42,225 nucleotides of DNA from Betaproteobacteria bacterium HGW-Betaproteobacteria-14 (GTDB lineage: Bacteria; Pseudomonadota; Gammaproteobacteria; Burkholderiales; Rhodocyclaceae): NCBI GenBank assembly GCA_002840845.1, contig PHCS01000018.1, positions 1 through 42,225 on the forward strand, read 5' to 3'. Below the pieces are notes generated by a model. That model did not search any database and was not told where the DNA came from. It was given only the letters and a program-made list of their open reading frames with translations. This document shows positions 19,456-30,155 of the stretch, one piece after another. A program made the translations under genes and the position numbers. How positions within the stretch are numbered: the first letter of the stretch is position 1; each line of letters begins with the position of its first letter.

Positions 19456-21741
19456 TCAGAAGGATGTACCCATCTGGAACTGGAAGCGCTCGATATCATC
19501 CCCGGATTTCTTGTTAAGCGGCTGTGCAATACTGAACTTGAGCGGGCCGAAAGGGGAAGACCAAGCCACTGATACGCCTACACTGTACCGCAAATCGGAT
19601 AGCCGCATTTTCTGGCTGGTGGCCCACACATAGCCGGCGTCCACAAATCCGCCGAACCTGAAGGATTTGTCGAGTCCAATGCCGGGAATGGGCATGAGAA
19701 ACTCGGCATTGGCGACCAGGCGCTTGTTTCCGCCCAAGGCGTCCTCATCGTTCGGGGCAACATCACGCGGACCTAGCGAGCCGGACTTGAAGCCGCGAAC
19801 CGAGCCCATCCCTCCCGCATAAAAATGACGGAAGAACGGCAACGGTTCGCCCCCGTAGCCGTCGCCGAAGCCATACTCACCATTGAGCATCAGGGTGATA
19901 TCCTTCGTGAGCGGGAAAAATTTCTGGTGCTGATAGTTCAACTTGTAGAATTTCAGGTCCCCGCCCGGCAAACCGACTTCCCCGTATGCTCGCTGCAAGG
20001 TCCCTTTGGTAGTGTAGATCAGGCTGTCACGCTGGTCGTTCGCCCAGGTTGCATTGAGCAGGAGCGTGGTGTTCGAAGATCCGAATTTATTGACGAAATC
20101 TATATACCGTTTCGGACTGTCGGAATAAGTTTTTACCTTGGTTGAATCGAACGAAAGCCCAACGCCTACGGAATTGTCTTCGGCTATGGGAAAACCATAG
20201 CGAACGCCTGCGCCGAGCGAAGATGTTTTGTAGCGGGCGATCGAAGTGGAGGCAGGATCGGTATCGCGCCGGTAAAAGTCGAAACCCCGACTGATGCCAT
20301 CGACAGTATGGTAGGGGTCTGTGTACGAAACGGAGTAGGTTTTGTTCACCTTGCCTGAATTGAGATTGACTGACAGGTGTTTGCCACTGCCGAAGATGTT
20401 ATTTTGGGATACGGAGCCTGACACGACGAATTTCTCTGAACTGGAGAACCCGGCGCCGAGCATGATGTTGCCCGTTGGCTTTTCCTTCACGTTCAGGTTG
20501 ACATCCACCTGGTCGGTGGTGCCGGGTACTGTCGGCGTCTCGACGTTGACCTCGTCGAAATAGCCCAGTTTGTCCACCCTGGAGCGCGTCTTGTTGATTT
20601 TCTCTCCATCGTACCACGCACCTTCCATCTGACGTGCTTCGCGCCTGATGACCTCGTCACGCGTCTTGGTATTGCCGGATACGTTGATTCGCCTCACATA
20701 CACGCGCCGCCCCGGATCGATGAATATCGTGAAAGCGACTTGCTTCTTGTCCTTGTCGATTTCCGGCGCGGCGTTGACGTTGGAAAAGGCAAAGCCGTCA
20801 TTGCCCAGCTTTTCATTGATCAGTTTTGTCGTTTCCGTCAGTTTTTCCCTTGAGAACACCTCTCCCGGCTTGATCCGCACCAGCTTTCGCAACTCATCTT
20901 CCGGCAAGGTCAGTTCCCCGGCCAGTTTGACGGAGGACACGGTGTATTTTTCGCCCTCTTTGACGTTAATGGTGATGTATATGTCCTTCTTGTCCGGGCT
21001 GATGGAAACCTGCGTGGACTCAACGTCGAACTCGATGTAGCCACGGTCGTGGTAATACGACTTCAGGGTTTCCAGATCTGCGGACAACTTCTGCTTGGAG
21101 TACTGGTCATTTTTGGTGTACCAGCTGATCCAGTTCGGCGTACGCAGTGCGAATAAATCCTGCAGGTCTTTTTCCTTGAAAGCCTGCGCGCCGACGATGT
21201 TGATCTGCCGGATCTTGGCAACCTCGCCTTCATCAACGGCGAAATTGATGCCGACGCGATTGCGCTCAAGGGGGGTTACCGTAGTGGTGATATTGACGGC
21301 GTATAGGCCACGGCTCAGATATTGCCGCTTCAATTCCTGCTCGGCCCGTTCCAGCATCGACCTGTCGAAAATGCGCGATTCCGCCAAACCGATATCCTTC
21401 AGCCCCTTTTTCAGGGCGTCCTTGTCGAACTCCTTGATGCCTACGAAATCGACTTGAGCGATCGCGGGGCGTTCTTCCAGCACGACTACGATCACGTCAT
21501 TTTCGACTTCGATTCGAACATCCTTGAAAAACCCCGTGGCGAAAAGCGCCTTGATTGCCTGTGCGGCTTTTTCATCCGTCATGGTTTCGCCGACTTTGAC
21601 TGGCAGGTAACTGAATACCGTGCCGGCTTCGGTTCGCTGGATGCCCTCGACGCGAATGTCCTTTACCACGAATGGCTGGAAGGCAAGGCTCGATGCGGAG
21701 AACAATGCCGCAAATAGCCCGGGAAGAATTTTCTTTTTCAT
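19456..21741 (-). CDS. bamA: outer membrane assembly factor BamA
   Basis: A 761-residue Omp85 protein that inserts beta-barrels in the outer membrane. The signal peptide (MKKKILPGLFAALFSASSLA) is followed by five POTRA domains to about residue 420 and then a 16-strand barrel. The loop-6 motif VRGF is present in MGSVRGFKSG, and the last residues FQFQMGTSF end in the phenylalanine expected of a barrel signal. The ATG at 21739-21741 is chosen over an upstream in-frame start because it yields the signal peptide. It starts 4 nt after rseP. Confidence 0.97.
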   Translation of the reverse strand: MKKKILPGLFAALFSASSLAFQPFVVKDIRVEGIQRTEAGTVFSYLPVKVGETMTDEKAAQAIKALFATGFFKDVRIEVENDVIVVVLEERPAIAQVDFVGIKEFDKDALKKGLKDIGLAESRIFDRSMLERAEQELKRQYLSRGLYAVNITTTVTPLERNRVGINFAVDEGEVAKIRQINIVGAQAFKEKDLQDLFALRTPNWISWYTKNDQYSKQKLSADLETLKSYYHDRGYIEFDVESTQVSISPDKKDIYITINVKEGEKYTVSSVKLAGELTLPEDELRKLVRIKPGEVFSREKLTETTKLINEKLGNDGFAFSNVNAAPEIDKDKKQVAFTIFIDPGRRVYVRRINVSGNTKTRDEVIRREARQMEGAWYDGEKINKTRSRVDKLGYFDEVNVETPTVPGTTDQVDVNLNVKEKPTGNIMLGAGFSSSEKFVVSGSVSQNNIFGSGKHLSVNLNSGKVNKTYSVSYTDPYHTVDGISRGFDFYRRDTDPASTSIARYKTSSLGAGVRYGFPIAEDNSVGVGLSFDSTKVKTYSDSPKRYIDFVNKFGSSNTTLLLNATWANDQRDSLIYTTKGTLQRAYGEVGLPGGDLKFYKLNYQHQKFFPLTKDITLMLNGEYGFGDGYGGEPLPFFRHFYAGGMGSVRGFKSGSLGPRDVAPNDEDALGGNKRLVANAEFLMPIPGIGLDKSFRFGGFVDAGYVWATSQKMRLSDLRYSVGVSVAWSSPFGPLKFSIAQPLNKKSGDDIERFQFQMGTSF

Positions 21742-21745
21742 TGAC

Positions 21746-23113
21746 TCAGCCGGAAACAAGGCGGTTGATATCGTTATAGAAGGCAAATGCCATCAGCGTG
21801 ACCAGCAGCGCCATGCCAATCTGCTGTCCGATTTCCATCACGCGTTCGGAAACGGGGCCGCCCTTGATTATTTCGACAATATAATACATCAAGTGACCGC
21901 CATCCAATAAGGGTATGGGAAGCAGGTTGAGCACGCCCAGGCTGATGCTGATCAGGGCCAGGAATTTGATGTAGTAAGATAGCCCAAGTTTTGCGGATTG
22001 TCCGGCATAGTCCGCAATCGTGACCGGTCCGCTAAGGTTCTTCCAGGAAATATCCCCAACAACCATCCTTCCCAGCATCTTCAAGCTGAACAGGGAGGTT
22101 TCCCAGGTTTGATCAAATGCCTTTCCGAGGGATTCGAGCGGCCCATATTTCACGATGGTCATCAGCGCGGTGCGATCGAAATCTCCCTCCCGTACTCCGA
22201 TGCCGATGCGGCCGACGCGCCTGCCGCGATCATCGGCTCCAGCCGGCACCACAGAGAAACGGATGGTCATGCCATTACGATCCACTTCAAGCCGAATGGG
22301 GCGCTCCACGGCTTCCCGGACGATGGCGACCACCTGAGACCAGCTTTCTATCGACTCGCCATCTATCGTGAGAATTCTGTCACCTTCCCGAAGTCCGGCA
22401 GACTCGGCAACGCCCCCTACCGTCACTGCGCCTATGACAGGCGGCAATCGAGGCCGATAGAAGCGCAAACCCAGTTGTTGCAGGCTGTCGCCTTCCAAAT
22501 CTGATGCGTTGAGCGAGGTAAGATCGAGTTTGCGGAATGATATCTCCTGCCGCATGTTGATCACCTCGAGGGTGACGACGCCTTTATCCAAGGTCTGTTG
22601 CAGCAGTTGCCAACGCAATTCCTGCCAGGAAACGATGGCCTGGCCATTAATGCTGCGAACCAGTTCGCCTTCCTGCACGCCGGCCTGTTCTGCTATCGAA
22701 TGCGCAATGGGCTTGCCCAGGATGGGTTTGGGTTCTTCCACGCCATGGACGAAGAGGACCCAGTACATGAAGATAGCCAAGACGAAATTTGCAACGGGAC
22801 CGGCCAGTACGATGACGAAACGCCTCCAGACGGATTGGCGGTTGAAGGCTCTCGGCAACTCCTGAACGACGACCTCGCCCTCGCGCTCATCCAGCATTTT
22901 CACGTAACCGCCCAAGGGAAATGCAGCCAGGGACAGTTCGGTCTGGTCTCTGCCAAAACGACCGGACAGGATTGTTTTGCCGAAGCCTACGGAAAATCTG
23001 AGCACCTTGACGCCACACCAGCGGGCAACCAGAAAATGCCCGGCCTCATGCACAACGATCAGCAGACCCAGCGCAAGTGCAAACGCACCCAGATAAAACA
23101 TGAAATTCCCCAT
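21746..23113 (-). CDS. rseP: RIP metalloprotease RseP
   Basis: A 455-residue site-2 protease of the inner membrane that cleaves RseA-type anti-sigma factors and leftover signal peptides. The zinc motif H22-E-x-x-H26 (VVHEAGHFLVAR) sits in the first membrane helix, and the third zinc ligand motif is in LLPIPLLDGGHLMYY near the C-terminus. Two PDZ domains lie between (EAGVQEGELVRSINGQ and SAGLREGDRILTIDGE). It lies between dxr and bamA, the usual order. Confidence 0.96.
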   Translation of the reverse strand: MGNFMFYLGAFALALGLLIVVHEAGHFLVARWCGVKVLRFSVGFGKTILSGRFGRDQTELSLAAFPLGGYVKMLDEREGEVVVQELPRAFNRQSVWRRFVIVLAGPVANFVLAIFMYWVLFVHGVEEPKPILGKPIAHSIAEQAGVQEGELVRSINGQAIVSWQELRWQLLQQTLDKGVVTLEVINMRQEISFRKLDLTSLNASDLEGDSLQQLGLRFYRPRLPPVIGAVTVGGVAESAGLREGDRILTIDGESIESWSQVVAIVREAVERPIRLEVDRNGMTIRFSVVPAGADDRGRRVGRIGIGVREGDFDRTALMTIVKYGPLESLGKAFDQTWETSLFSLKMLGRMVVGDISWKNLSGPVTIADYAGQSAKLGLSYYIKFLALISISLGVLNLLPIPLLDGGHLMYYIVEIIKGGPVSERVMEIGQQIGMALLVTLMAFAFYNDINRLVSG

Positions 23114-23115
23114 GA

Positions 23116-24312
23116 TTATTGCCTGCGCGAGGTATTAATCAGGTTCTTGGCCGCTTCACGGCCCGAGGCGTCTGCGGCAAGTACGTCTTCGAGGGTTACC
23201 ATATCGCACCAGGCGACATCGGCAAGGGTTTGCTCGATGATCATGGGAATGCGGGTAAATGCCAAGGTTCCAGCCAGAAAGGCTTCAACCGCAACCTCGT
23301 TTGCGGCGTTCAGTACTGCAGGCGCATTCCCTCCACGATCCAAGGCCTCATAGGCCAGTCTCAGGCAGGGGAAACGAACGAAATCCGCGCGTTCGAAATC
23401 AAGTTTGCCGACGCGACAGAGGTCCAGAGACTCCACCCCCGCCTCGATGCGTTCCGGATATGCCAGTGCATAGGCGATAGGCGTTCGCATGTCTGGGTTG
23501 CCTAACTGGGCAATGACCGATCCGTCGGCATACTCGACCATGGAATGAATGACGCTTTGGGGATGGATGACGACCTCTATGCGCTCGCTGGGGGCATTAA
23601 ACAGCCAATGGGCCTCGATGACTTCCAGCCCCTTGTTCATCATGGTCGCGGAATCAACGGAGATCTTTCTTCCCATCACCCAGTTTGGGTGCGCACAAGC
23701 CTGTGCCGGCGTGACTTGATGCAGGCTTTCCAGAGGCAGTTCTCTAAATGGCCCGCCTGATGCGGTAAGGATCAAGCGGCGAACACCATTACTTGATAAA
23801 TCACTAGAGAATTCTTTAGGAAGTGATTGATATATAGCATTATGTTCACTATCTATCGGAAGCAAAATGGCGCCATTTCGGGCAACCTCCTGCATGAATA
23901 CCGATCCGGCCATAACCAGCGCTTCCTTGTTGGCCAAGAGCACCTTTTTCCCTGCCCTCGCTGCCGCCAAGGTAGGGCGCAAGCCTGCGGCTCCGACGAT
24001 TGCCGCCATGATTGTGTCGGCCTCGGGAAGACATGCAATCTTTTCCAGCGCCTCCACTCCGGCCAGAACCGTGGTGCCGGTTCCGGATTCCTGCAACAAG
24101 CCAACAAGTCTGGCAGCAGCCTCGTTCGAACCTGCGACGGCAAAACGTGGAGAAAACCGGCGGCATTGCTCGGCCAATAGATCGACTTTGTGCTGAGCGG
24201 AAAGCGCCAAAACTTCGAACCGCTCAGGATGGCGCGCGACCACATCCAGCGTATTGACGCCGATCGATCCGGTCGCCCCCAGCACGACAAGTCTTTGCTT
24301 GGGCGCATTCAC
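23116..24312 (-). CDS. dxr: 1-deoxy-D-xylulose 5-phosphate reductoisomerase
   Basis: A 398-residue enzyme making MEP for isoprenoid synthesis. NADPH-binding [14 protein letters not shown] is at 12-25; metal ligands D154 and E156 are in [14 protein letters not shown] and E230 in [20 protein letters not shown] also matches. The start is GTG (24310-24312), overlapping the cdsA stop as GTGA. Codons 153-177 (23782-23856) are A/T-ending in 24 of 25 cases, an abrupt AT-rich island over the metal-binding loop; see the separate entry. The substrate pathway continues with ispD and ispF at 33264-34444. Confidence 0.97.
   Translation of the reverse strand: MNAPKQRLVVLGATGSIGVNTLDVVARHPERFEVLALSAQHKVDLLAEQCRRFSPRFAVAGSNEAAARLVGLLQESGTGTTVLAGVEALEKIACLPEADTIMAAIVGAAGLRPTLAAARAGKKVLLANKEALVMAGSVFMQEVARNGAILLPIDSEHNAIYQSLPKEFSSDLSSNGVRRLILTASGGPFRELPLESLHQVTPAQACAHPNWVMGRKISVDSATMMNKGLEVIEAHWLFNAPSERIEVVIHPQSVIHSMVEYADGSVIAQLGNPDMRTPIAYALAYPERIEAGVESLDLCRVGKLDFERADFVRFPCLRLAYEALDRGGNAPAVLNAANEVAVEAFLAGTLAFTRIPMIIEQTLADVAWCDMVTLEDVLAADASGREAAKNLINTSRRQ
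23788..23857. other. AT-rich codon island inside dxr
   Basis: GC is about 27% (19 of 70), against a GC-rich gene. From I153 to V177 every codon but one (TTC, F168) ends in A or T, with ATA, TTA, AGT and AAT that are scarce elsewhere here. The protein stays intact and includes metal ligands D154 and E156. The plus strand carries TACTTGA-N17-CTTTAGGAAGTGA (23790-23826), matching the holB island at 12 of 13 and 7 of 7 positions with identical spacing and reading phase. Function unknown. Confidence 0.85.
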
Positions 24313-25140
24313 GGCAATTGTCCCTCCCAGTACAGCACGGCGAGGCCAACCAGAGGCAAAGTCGAGGTCAGGCTGTCGATACGATCAAGCACCCCGCCGT
24401 GCCCTGGGAGCAGCGTTCCGCTGTCCTTGACACCCGCCTGGCGCTTGATGAGCGATTCGAATAGATCACCGAGTATGCTGACGGCAGTCAGGACAACCAG
24501 AGACAGGGAAAATAGCATCCATCCCCCCATGGTGTTCGGCAACCTGCCGACTGACCAGGCCACGGCGACGCCATAAATCATCACACCAGCCACGGCCCCC
24601 GCAGCCCCTTCCCAGGTCTTTCCAGGACTGATGGTTAAGGCGAGCTTGTGGCGTCCAAACTTGCGGCCAATGACATAGGCCGAGATATCGGCCACCCATA
24701 CTGTCGCCATGGCTGCCAGAAGAAAAAGCGGTGAGAATGTGCGCAAATGCATCAAAGCCAGGCAGGCCGGGATGAGAATGACCAAACCCGTAGCCAGCCC
24801 CGCAAAGCGGATTGTGGCCGCCCACCGGATTCCCAGCCAGACCGGCACGGCAAGCATCCAAAACACGCAGGCGACCAGGAAGATCGTCACCAGCAATGTT
24901 GCCAGTACGACGGTGCCCGTTCCGCTGTCGAAAACGATCCAGCCGAGCGCAGCACACAAGGCCATGGCGGCGAATGCATAACCGAACCGCAGTGCGCCAT
25001 CAAGCTTCAACAGCCCCCCCCATTCCCAGGCTCCAACCCCAGCAACAGCGCTGACGAAGAGGATCCAGCCGAAAAAGGGCAACAGGAAAAGCGTGGCGAG
25101 GAAACCCGCCAGGAGGAGCAATGCGGTTACAACCCGCGCC

Positions 25141-25148
<8 letters not shown>
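24309..25148 (-). CDS. cdsA: phosphatidate cytidylyltransferase
   Basis: A 279-residue integral membrane enzyme making CDP-diacylglycerol, the branch point of phospholipid synthesis. About eight hydrophobic segments are visible. The family signature near the C-terminus is intact: [13 protein letters not shown] followed by [15 protein letters not shown]. It overlaps uppS by 8 nt and dxr by 4 nt, so translation is likely coupled. Confidence 0.96.
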
Positions 25149-25938
<790 letters not shown>

Positions 25939-25970
25939 GGCAGCTTCTCCGGGCGCTGCGTGATAGGCCG

Positions 25971-26528
25971 TCAGACGGCCATCAGGTCGCTTTCCTTCTG
26001 GGACAGCGCCTTGTCGATCTCGGCGATGAAGCGATCCGTCAATTTCTGCACATCATCCTGCGCACGGCGCTCATCATCCTCTGAAATGGTCTTGGCCTTC
26101 ATCGCCTCCTTGAGGGAGTGATTGGCATCCCGCCGCAGGTTGCGCACCGCTACACGGGCATTCTCGGCCTCGCTACGTACTACCTTGATGAGATCCTTGC
26201 GCCGCTCCTCGGTCAGAGCCGGCATGGGCACACGAACCATGTCGCCCACTGTGGATGGGTTGAGCCCCAGGTCGGAATCACGAATGGCCTTTTCGATGAC
26301 CGCCCCCATTTTCTTCTCCCAGGGTGCCACGCCGATGGTGCGCGCATCGATCAGGTTGATGTTCGCGACCTGGCTGATCGGCACCATGGAACCGTAATAA
26401 TCGACCTGGACATGATCCAGGATGCCGGCGTGGGCTCGCCCCGTGCGTACCTTGCCGAGATCGTTCTTCAACGCCTCGAACGATTTCTGCATTTTCTGTT
26501 CAGTCGTTTTCTTGAGCTCGGGAATCAT
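25971..26528 (-). CDS. frr: ribosome recycling factor
   Basis: A 185-residue RRF that, with EF-G, splits post-termination ribosomes. Recognisable segments are [13 protein letters not shown] [44 protein letters not shown] and the C-terminal [15 protein letters not shown]. The length is exactly that of E. coli Frr. It follows pyrH by 12 nt in the rpsB-tsf-pyrH-frr translation block. Confidence 0.97.
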   Translation of the reverse strand: MIPELKKTTEQKMQKSFEALKNDLGKVRTGRAHAGILDHVQVDYYGSMVPISQVANINLIDARTIGVAPWEKKMGAVIEKAIRDSDLGLNPSTVGDMVRVPMPALTEERRKDLIKVVRSEAENARVAVRNLRRDANHSLKEAMKAKTISEDDERRAQDDVQKLTDRFIAEIDKALSQKESDLMAV

Positions 26529-26540
26529 CCGGAAATCTCC

Positions 26541-27257
26541 TCAACAATGCACCATGGTGCCTTCGTCCTCGCCGAGGACGACCGATTTCAGCGCGCCGGT
26601 CTTGAAGATGCTGAAGACATTGATCGGCAGCTTCTGGTCACGGCACAGGGCCAGTGCCGTGGCATCCATCACCTGAAGATTCTTCCCGATCGCTTCGTCG
26701 AAGCTTACGCGCCGGTACCGCTGGGCCGAAGGATCCTTCTTCGGGTCGGCGGTATAGACGCCGTCCACCTTGGTGGCTTTGATCACAATTTCAGCGCCAA
26801 TTTCCGAGCCGCGCAGGGCGGCTGCCGTATCCGTGGTGAAGAAGGGATTGCCGGTTCCGGCGCCGAAGATGACGATTTTGCCCTCTTCCAGATAGCGGAT
26901 CGCCTTGCCCCGGATGTAGGGCTCGACCACCTGCTCGATATTCAGCGCCGACTGCACGCGGCCGTTGAGGCCCGCCTGGCGCATGGCATCGGCCAGCGCC
27001 ATGGCATTCATGACCGTGGCCAGCATGCCCATGTAGTCGGCCGTGGCGCGATCCATGCCGGACGCGCTGCCGGCCAGACCGCGAAAAATGTTGCCGCCGC
27101 CGATGACCACGCCGATCTCGACCCCCAGATCGGCAACGGACTTGATCTCGGCGACGATCCCCGCCAACGTGTCCCGGTTGATGCCGTAGGCGTCGCTGCC
27201 CATGAGGGCCTCGCCCGACAGCTTGAGCAGGATGCGCTTGTAGGCTGGGGCAGGCAT
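26541..27257 (-). CDS. pyrH: UMP kinase
   Basis: A 238-residue UMP kinase of the amino-acid-kinase fold, making UDP for pyrimidine nucleotides. [14 protein letters not shown] binds phosphate, [12 protein letters not shown] and the [14 protein letters not shown] helix bind UMP, and the end is [15 protein letters not shown] ([13 protein letters not shown]). It is 86 nt downstream of tsf, the largest gap in this block, and that gap holds a C/G-rich tract. Confidence 0.97.
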   Translation of the reverse strand: MPAPAYKRILLKLSGEALMGSDAYGINRDTLAGIVAEIKSVADLGVEIGVVIGGGNIFRGLAGSASGMDRATADYMGMLATVMNAMALADAMRQAGLNGRVQSALNIEQVVEPYIRGKAIRYLEEGKIVIFGAGTGNPFFTTDTAAALRGSEIGAEIVIKATKVDGVYTADPKKDPSAQRYRRVSFDEAIGKNLQVMDATALALCRDQKLPINVFSIFKTGALKSVVLGEDEGTMVHC

Positions 27258-27343
27258 GTCAGCGCCCGCCCGCCCGCCCGCAGGGCACTGAACGCCCCCC
27301 TGGAGGGCAGCGAACGAAGCGAGCGGGGGTACAACGGTCCATG
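27258..27343. other. C/G-rich intergenic tract between tsf and pyrH
   Basis: Starts with three tandem GCCC-type units (27266-27282), then GCCCCCCTGGAGGGC and CGAACGAAGCGAGCGGGGG. The last part resembles extragenic repeat sequences that I recall from betaproteobacterial genomes, but I cannot confirm copies elsewhere. No reading frame or terminator T-run is seen. It may separate pyrH-frr expression from rpsB-tsf. Confidence 0.35.
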
Positions 27344-28240
27344 TCAGCGAGCCGCGGCAGCCGCTGCCTGGGCTGCCACTTCGGCAGCGAAGTCGTTGAC
27401 CTTTTTCTCGATGCCCTCGCCCACCACATAGAGGGTGAAGCCGGCAACGGATGCGCCTTTCGACTTGAGCAACTGCTCGATGGTCTGCTTGCCGTCCTCG
27501 GCCTTGACGAAGACCTGTCCCATCAGCGTCACCTCCTTGAGGTACTTCTGCACCGTGCCTTCTGCGATCTTCTCCAGCATGGCTTCCGGCTTGCCTGCCT
27601 CGCGCGCCTTCTCGACTGCGATGCGGCGTTCCATGTCCAGCAGGTCCGCCGGGACACCCGAGGCATCCAGGGCCTTCGGCTTGGAGGCCGCGATGTGCAT
27701 AGCCAGATCCTTGGCCAGCTGCTCGTCGCCACCAGTCACATCGACGAGTACGCCGATCTTAGAGCCGCCATGGATATACGAAGTCAGTTTGCCCTTGGCC
27801 TCGACGCGCACGAAGCGGCGGATCGACATGTTCTCGCCGATCTTGCCGACCAGCGCCGTGCGGGTGGCTTCTACCGTGGCGCCGTTCAAAGTCAGCCCTG
27901 ACAGCACGGCGACGTCTGCAGGATTGTCCTTCGCCACCAGTTCCGCCAGTGCCTTCGTGAATGCCAGGAAGTCGTCGTTCTTGGCGACGAAGTCTGTCTC
28001 GCAATTGACCTCGATGATCGCGCCCAGCCTGGCATCGGGCGAGATATGGATGCCGACGACCCCTTCTGCCGCCACGCGGGAGGCCGCCTTGCTGGCCTTG
28101 TTGCCCAGCTTGACGCGGAGGATCTCCTCGGCCTTGGCCATGTCTCCATCGGCTTCCGTCAGTGCCTTCTTGCATTCCATCATCGGCGCGTCGGTTTTCT
28201 CGCGCAGTTCTTTCACCATCGAAGCGGTAATGTCCGCCAT
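27344..28240 (-). CDS. tsf: elongation factor Ts
   Basis: A 298-residue guanine-nucleotide exchange factor for EF-Tu. The N-terminal UBA-like domain with [18 protein letters not shown] (16-33) precedes the core that contains [14 protein letters not shown], which contacts EF-Tu. The C-terminus is an alanine-rich tail. It lies 76 nt after rpsB, across a GC-rich hairpin. Confidence 0.97.
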   Translation of the reverse strand: MADITASMVKELREKTDAPMMECKKALTEADGDMAKAEEILRVKLGNKASKAASRVAAEGVVGIHISPDARLGAIIEVNCETDFVAKNDDFLAFTKALAELVAKDNPADVAVLSGLTLNGATVEATRTALVGKIGENMSIRRFVRVEAKGKLTSYIHGGSKIGVLVDVTGGDEQLAKDLAMHIAASKPKALDASGVPADLLDMERRIAVEKAREAGKPEAMLEKIAEGTVQKYLKEVTLMGQVFVKAEDGKQTIEQLLKSKGASVAGFTLYVVGEGIEKKVNDFAAEVAAQAAAAAAR

Positions 28241-28271
28241 GCTTGCTCCTGATTCTTACAGTTGATGCACA

Positions 28272-28308
28272 GCGGGGCGGCCATGCCGCCCCGCAGGGTT
28301 CAGCCCTG
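28272..28308 (-). terminator. rpsB-tsf intergenic hairpins (possible attenuator)
   Basis: A perfect 10-bp stem, GCGGGGCGGC, a 3-nt loop, GCCGCCCCGC (28272-28294), next to a smaller one, CAGGG-TTCAG-CCCTG (28294-28308). No run of U follows, so full rho-independent termination is unlikely. Partial attenuation or an RNA processing/stability role between rpsB and tsf is more plausible, as known for this operon in E. coli. Confidence 0.5.
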
Positions 28309-28316
28309 CTCCGGGC

Positions 28317-29081
28317 TCAGGCAGCTTCTTCCGTACCGCCCTCTTCGACCTCGTCCACCTCGACAAAATCGTCGGAGACAGCGGCAACGACTTCCTGAAC
28401 TGATTGGCTGCGTCCTTCGAGCACGGCATCCGCCGCGCCGCGCGCATAGAGGCGGATGGCCCGACTGGAATCGTCGTTGCCCGGAATGACGTAAGCCACG
28501 CCCTCGGGGGTGTGGTTGGTATCGACCACGGCGACGATCGGGATACCCAGCTTGCTGGCCTCGGTGATGGCGATCTTGTGGTAGCCGACGTCGATGACAA
28601 AGATGGCATCGGGCAGGCCATTCATGTCCTTGATGCCACCGATGCTCTTGTCCAGCTTGACCATTTCACGCTGCAGCATCAGGGCTTCCTTCTTGCCCAG
28701 ACGCTCGAGTGTGCCGTCTTCCTTCATCGTTTCCAGATCCTTCAGGCGCTTGATCGACTGCTTGACGGTCTTGAAGTTGGTGAGCATGCCACCCAGCCAG
28801 CGTTCATCGACGAAGGGCGCGCCGGCGCGGAGGGCTTCCTCGCGCACGATCTCGCGGGCCTGGCGCTTGGTGCCGACAAAGAGCACAGTGCCCTTGTTGG
28901 CCGACATCTTGCGCAGGAAGTTCATCGCCTCCTGGTATTTGGCCAGGGTCTTCTCGAGATTGATGATATGGATCTTGTTGCGATGGCCGAAGATGTAAGG
29001 GGCCATCTTGGGGTTCCAGAAGCGGGTTTGGTGGCCGAAATGGACACCCGCCTCCAGCATTTGACGCATGGTCGTGGTCAT
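28317..29081 (-). CDS. rpsB: 30S ribosomal protein S2
   Basis: A 254-residue S2. [36 protein letters not shown] and the second signature in [23 protein letters not shown] text are clear. The start is ATG 29079-29081, with GGAG 6 nt upstream; a TTG four codons earlier would swallow that ribosome site and is rejected. The C-terminal tail is acidic ([10 protein letters not shown]). First gene of the long minus-strand block, with its own promoter and structured leader. Confidence 0.97.
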   Translation of the reverse strand: MTTTMRQMLEAGVHFGHQTRFWNPKMAPYIFGHRNKIHIINLEKTLAKYQEAMNFLRKMSANKGTVLFVGTKRQAREIVREEALRAGAPFVDERWLGGMLTNFKTVKQSIKRLKDLETMKEDGTLERLGKKEALMLQREMVKLDKSIGGIKDMNGLPDAIFVIDVGYHKIAITEASKLGIPIVAVVDTNHTPEGVAYVIPGNDDSSRAIRLYARGAADAVLEGRSQSVQEVVAAVSDDFVEVDEVEEGGTEEAA

Positions 29082-29118
29082 GTGTATCTCCAAACAGGGT
29101 TAGCCTCCGCCCGGCAGT

Positions 29119-29173
29119 GCATCCGCTGAGCCACGGGTTGCCCCGCTGGCCACGAGCGCACCCTATCGGATGC
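29119..29173 (-). promoter_or_regulatory. structured leader RNA of rpsB
   Basis: The leader contains an outer stem GCATCCG/CGGATGC (29119-29125 with 29167-29173) enclosing a hairpin GCCACGGG-TTGC-CCCG-C-TGGC (29130-29150) with one bulged C. It lies 38 nt before the rpsB start, within the transcript expected from the promoter near 29220. In E. coli, S2 represses its own operon through a leader RNA; by analogy this may be the S2 site. The fold is by eye and not energy-tested. Confidence 0.5.
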
Positions 29174-29216
29174 CGAGCGTGTGAATTTTGCCTGCCCGAA
29201 AGCAAGCAAGACGCGC

Positions 29217-29222
29217 ATTATA
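29217..29222 (-). promoter_or_regulatory. -10 box of the rpsB promoter
   Basis: Perfect TATAAT on the minus strand followed by a GC-rich discriminator (GCGCGTC), typical of growth-rate controlled ribosomal promoters. No good -35 is visible at 16-18 nt. The transcript would begin near 29210, giving a leader of about 130 nt. Confidence 0.5.
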
Positions 29223-29350
29223 GCGGATTTCCCCCTGTTATAGCTACGTCAGCAGCACTAAAGGTCGAGCCATCCGGCATTCGCCTCCACTGCAACTTCG
29301 ATATCTCAAGCATAATTGCCTCTCCCCAGCAGTTTGAAGATACAACGAAC

Positions 29351-30154
29351 ATGAGCATCGTCATCAAAACCCAGGAAGACATCGAAAAAATGCGGGTCGC
29401 CGGCCGGCTTGCATCGGAAGTGCTCGACTTCATCGAACCGCACGTCAAGCCGGGCATCACCACAGACGAACTTGACCGGCTGTGCCACGACTACATGGTC
29501 AGTGTGCAAAGCACCATTCCGGCACCCCTGAACTACGCCCCGCCCGGCTACAAGCCCTATCCCAAGTCGATCTGCACCTCGATCAACCATCAGGTCTGCC
29601 ATGGCGTGCCAGGCGACAAGGCCTTGAAAAAGGGAGACATTGTCAACCTGGACATTACCGTCATCAAGGATGGCTGGCATGGCGACACCTCCCGCATGTT
29701 TCTCGTTGGCGGAGACGCCAGCATTCTGGCAAAGCGGCTTTGTGCAGTCACCTATGAGTGTCTCTGGCTGGGCATCGACCAGGTGCGGCCGGGCGGTCAT
29801 CTGGGCGATGTCGGCCATGCCATCCAGCGCCATGCCGAATCCAACGGTTTTTCCGTCGTGCGCGAATTCTGCGGCCACGGCATCGGCCGGCAGTTCCACG
29901 AGGAACCCCAGGTTCTGCATTACGGCAAGGCCGGAAGCGGAGTGGAGTTGCGCCCCGGCATGATTTTCACCATTGAGCCGATGATCAACGCGGGCAAGGC
30001 GGCGATTTCCGAGCTGCCCGACGGTTGGACCATCGTCACCAAGGATCGCAGTCTGTCGGCCCAGTGGGAACATACGGTGCTGGTGACGCAGTCCGGCGCC
30101 GAGGTGCTCACCCTTTCCGCCGGCGCGCCCGCCAGACCCGGCTCCCGGAGCTGA
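29351..30154 (+). CDS. map: methionine aminopeptidase type I
   Basis: A 267-residue enzyme removing N-terminal methionine. All five metal ligands are visible: D101 (VNLDITVI), D112 (HGDTSRMF), H176 (GHGIGR), E209 (TIEPMI) and E240 (QWEHTVL), plus H84 in QVCHGVPG. The ATG at 29351 starts MSIVIKTQEDIEKM, the family N-terminus; the frame is open upstream but not coding. It diverges from rpsB, a conserved pairing, and glnD follows after 1 nt. Confidence 0.97.
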   Translation: MSIVIKTQEDIEKMRVAGRLASEVLDFIEPHVKPGITTDELDRLCHDYMVSVQSTIPAPLNYAPPGYKPYPKSICTSINHQVCHGVPGDKALKKGDIVNLDITVIKDGWHGDTSRMFLVGGDASILAKRLCAVTYECLWLGIDQVRPGGHLGDVGHAIQRHAESNGFSVVREFCGHGIGRQFHEEPQVLHYGKAGSGVELRPGMIFTIEPMINAGKAAISELPDGWTIVTKDRSLSAQWEHTVLVTQSGAEVLTLSAGAPARPGSRS

Positions 30155-30155
30155 C

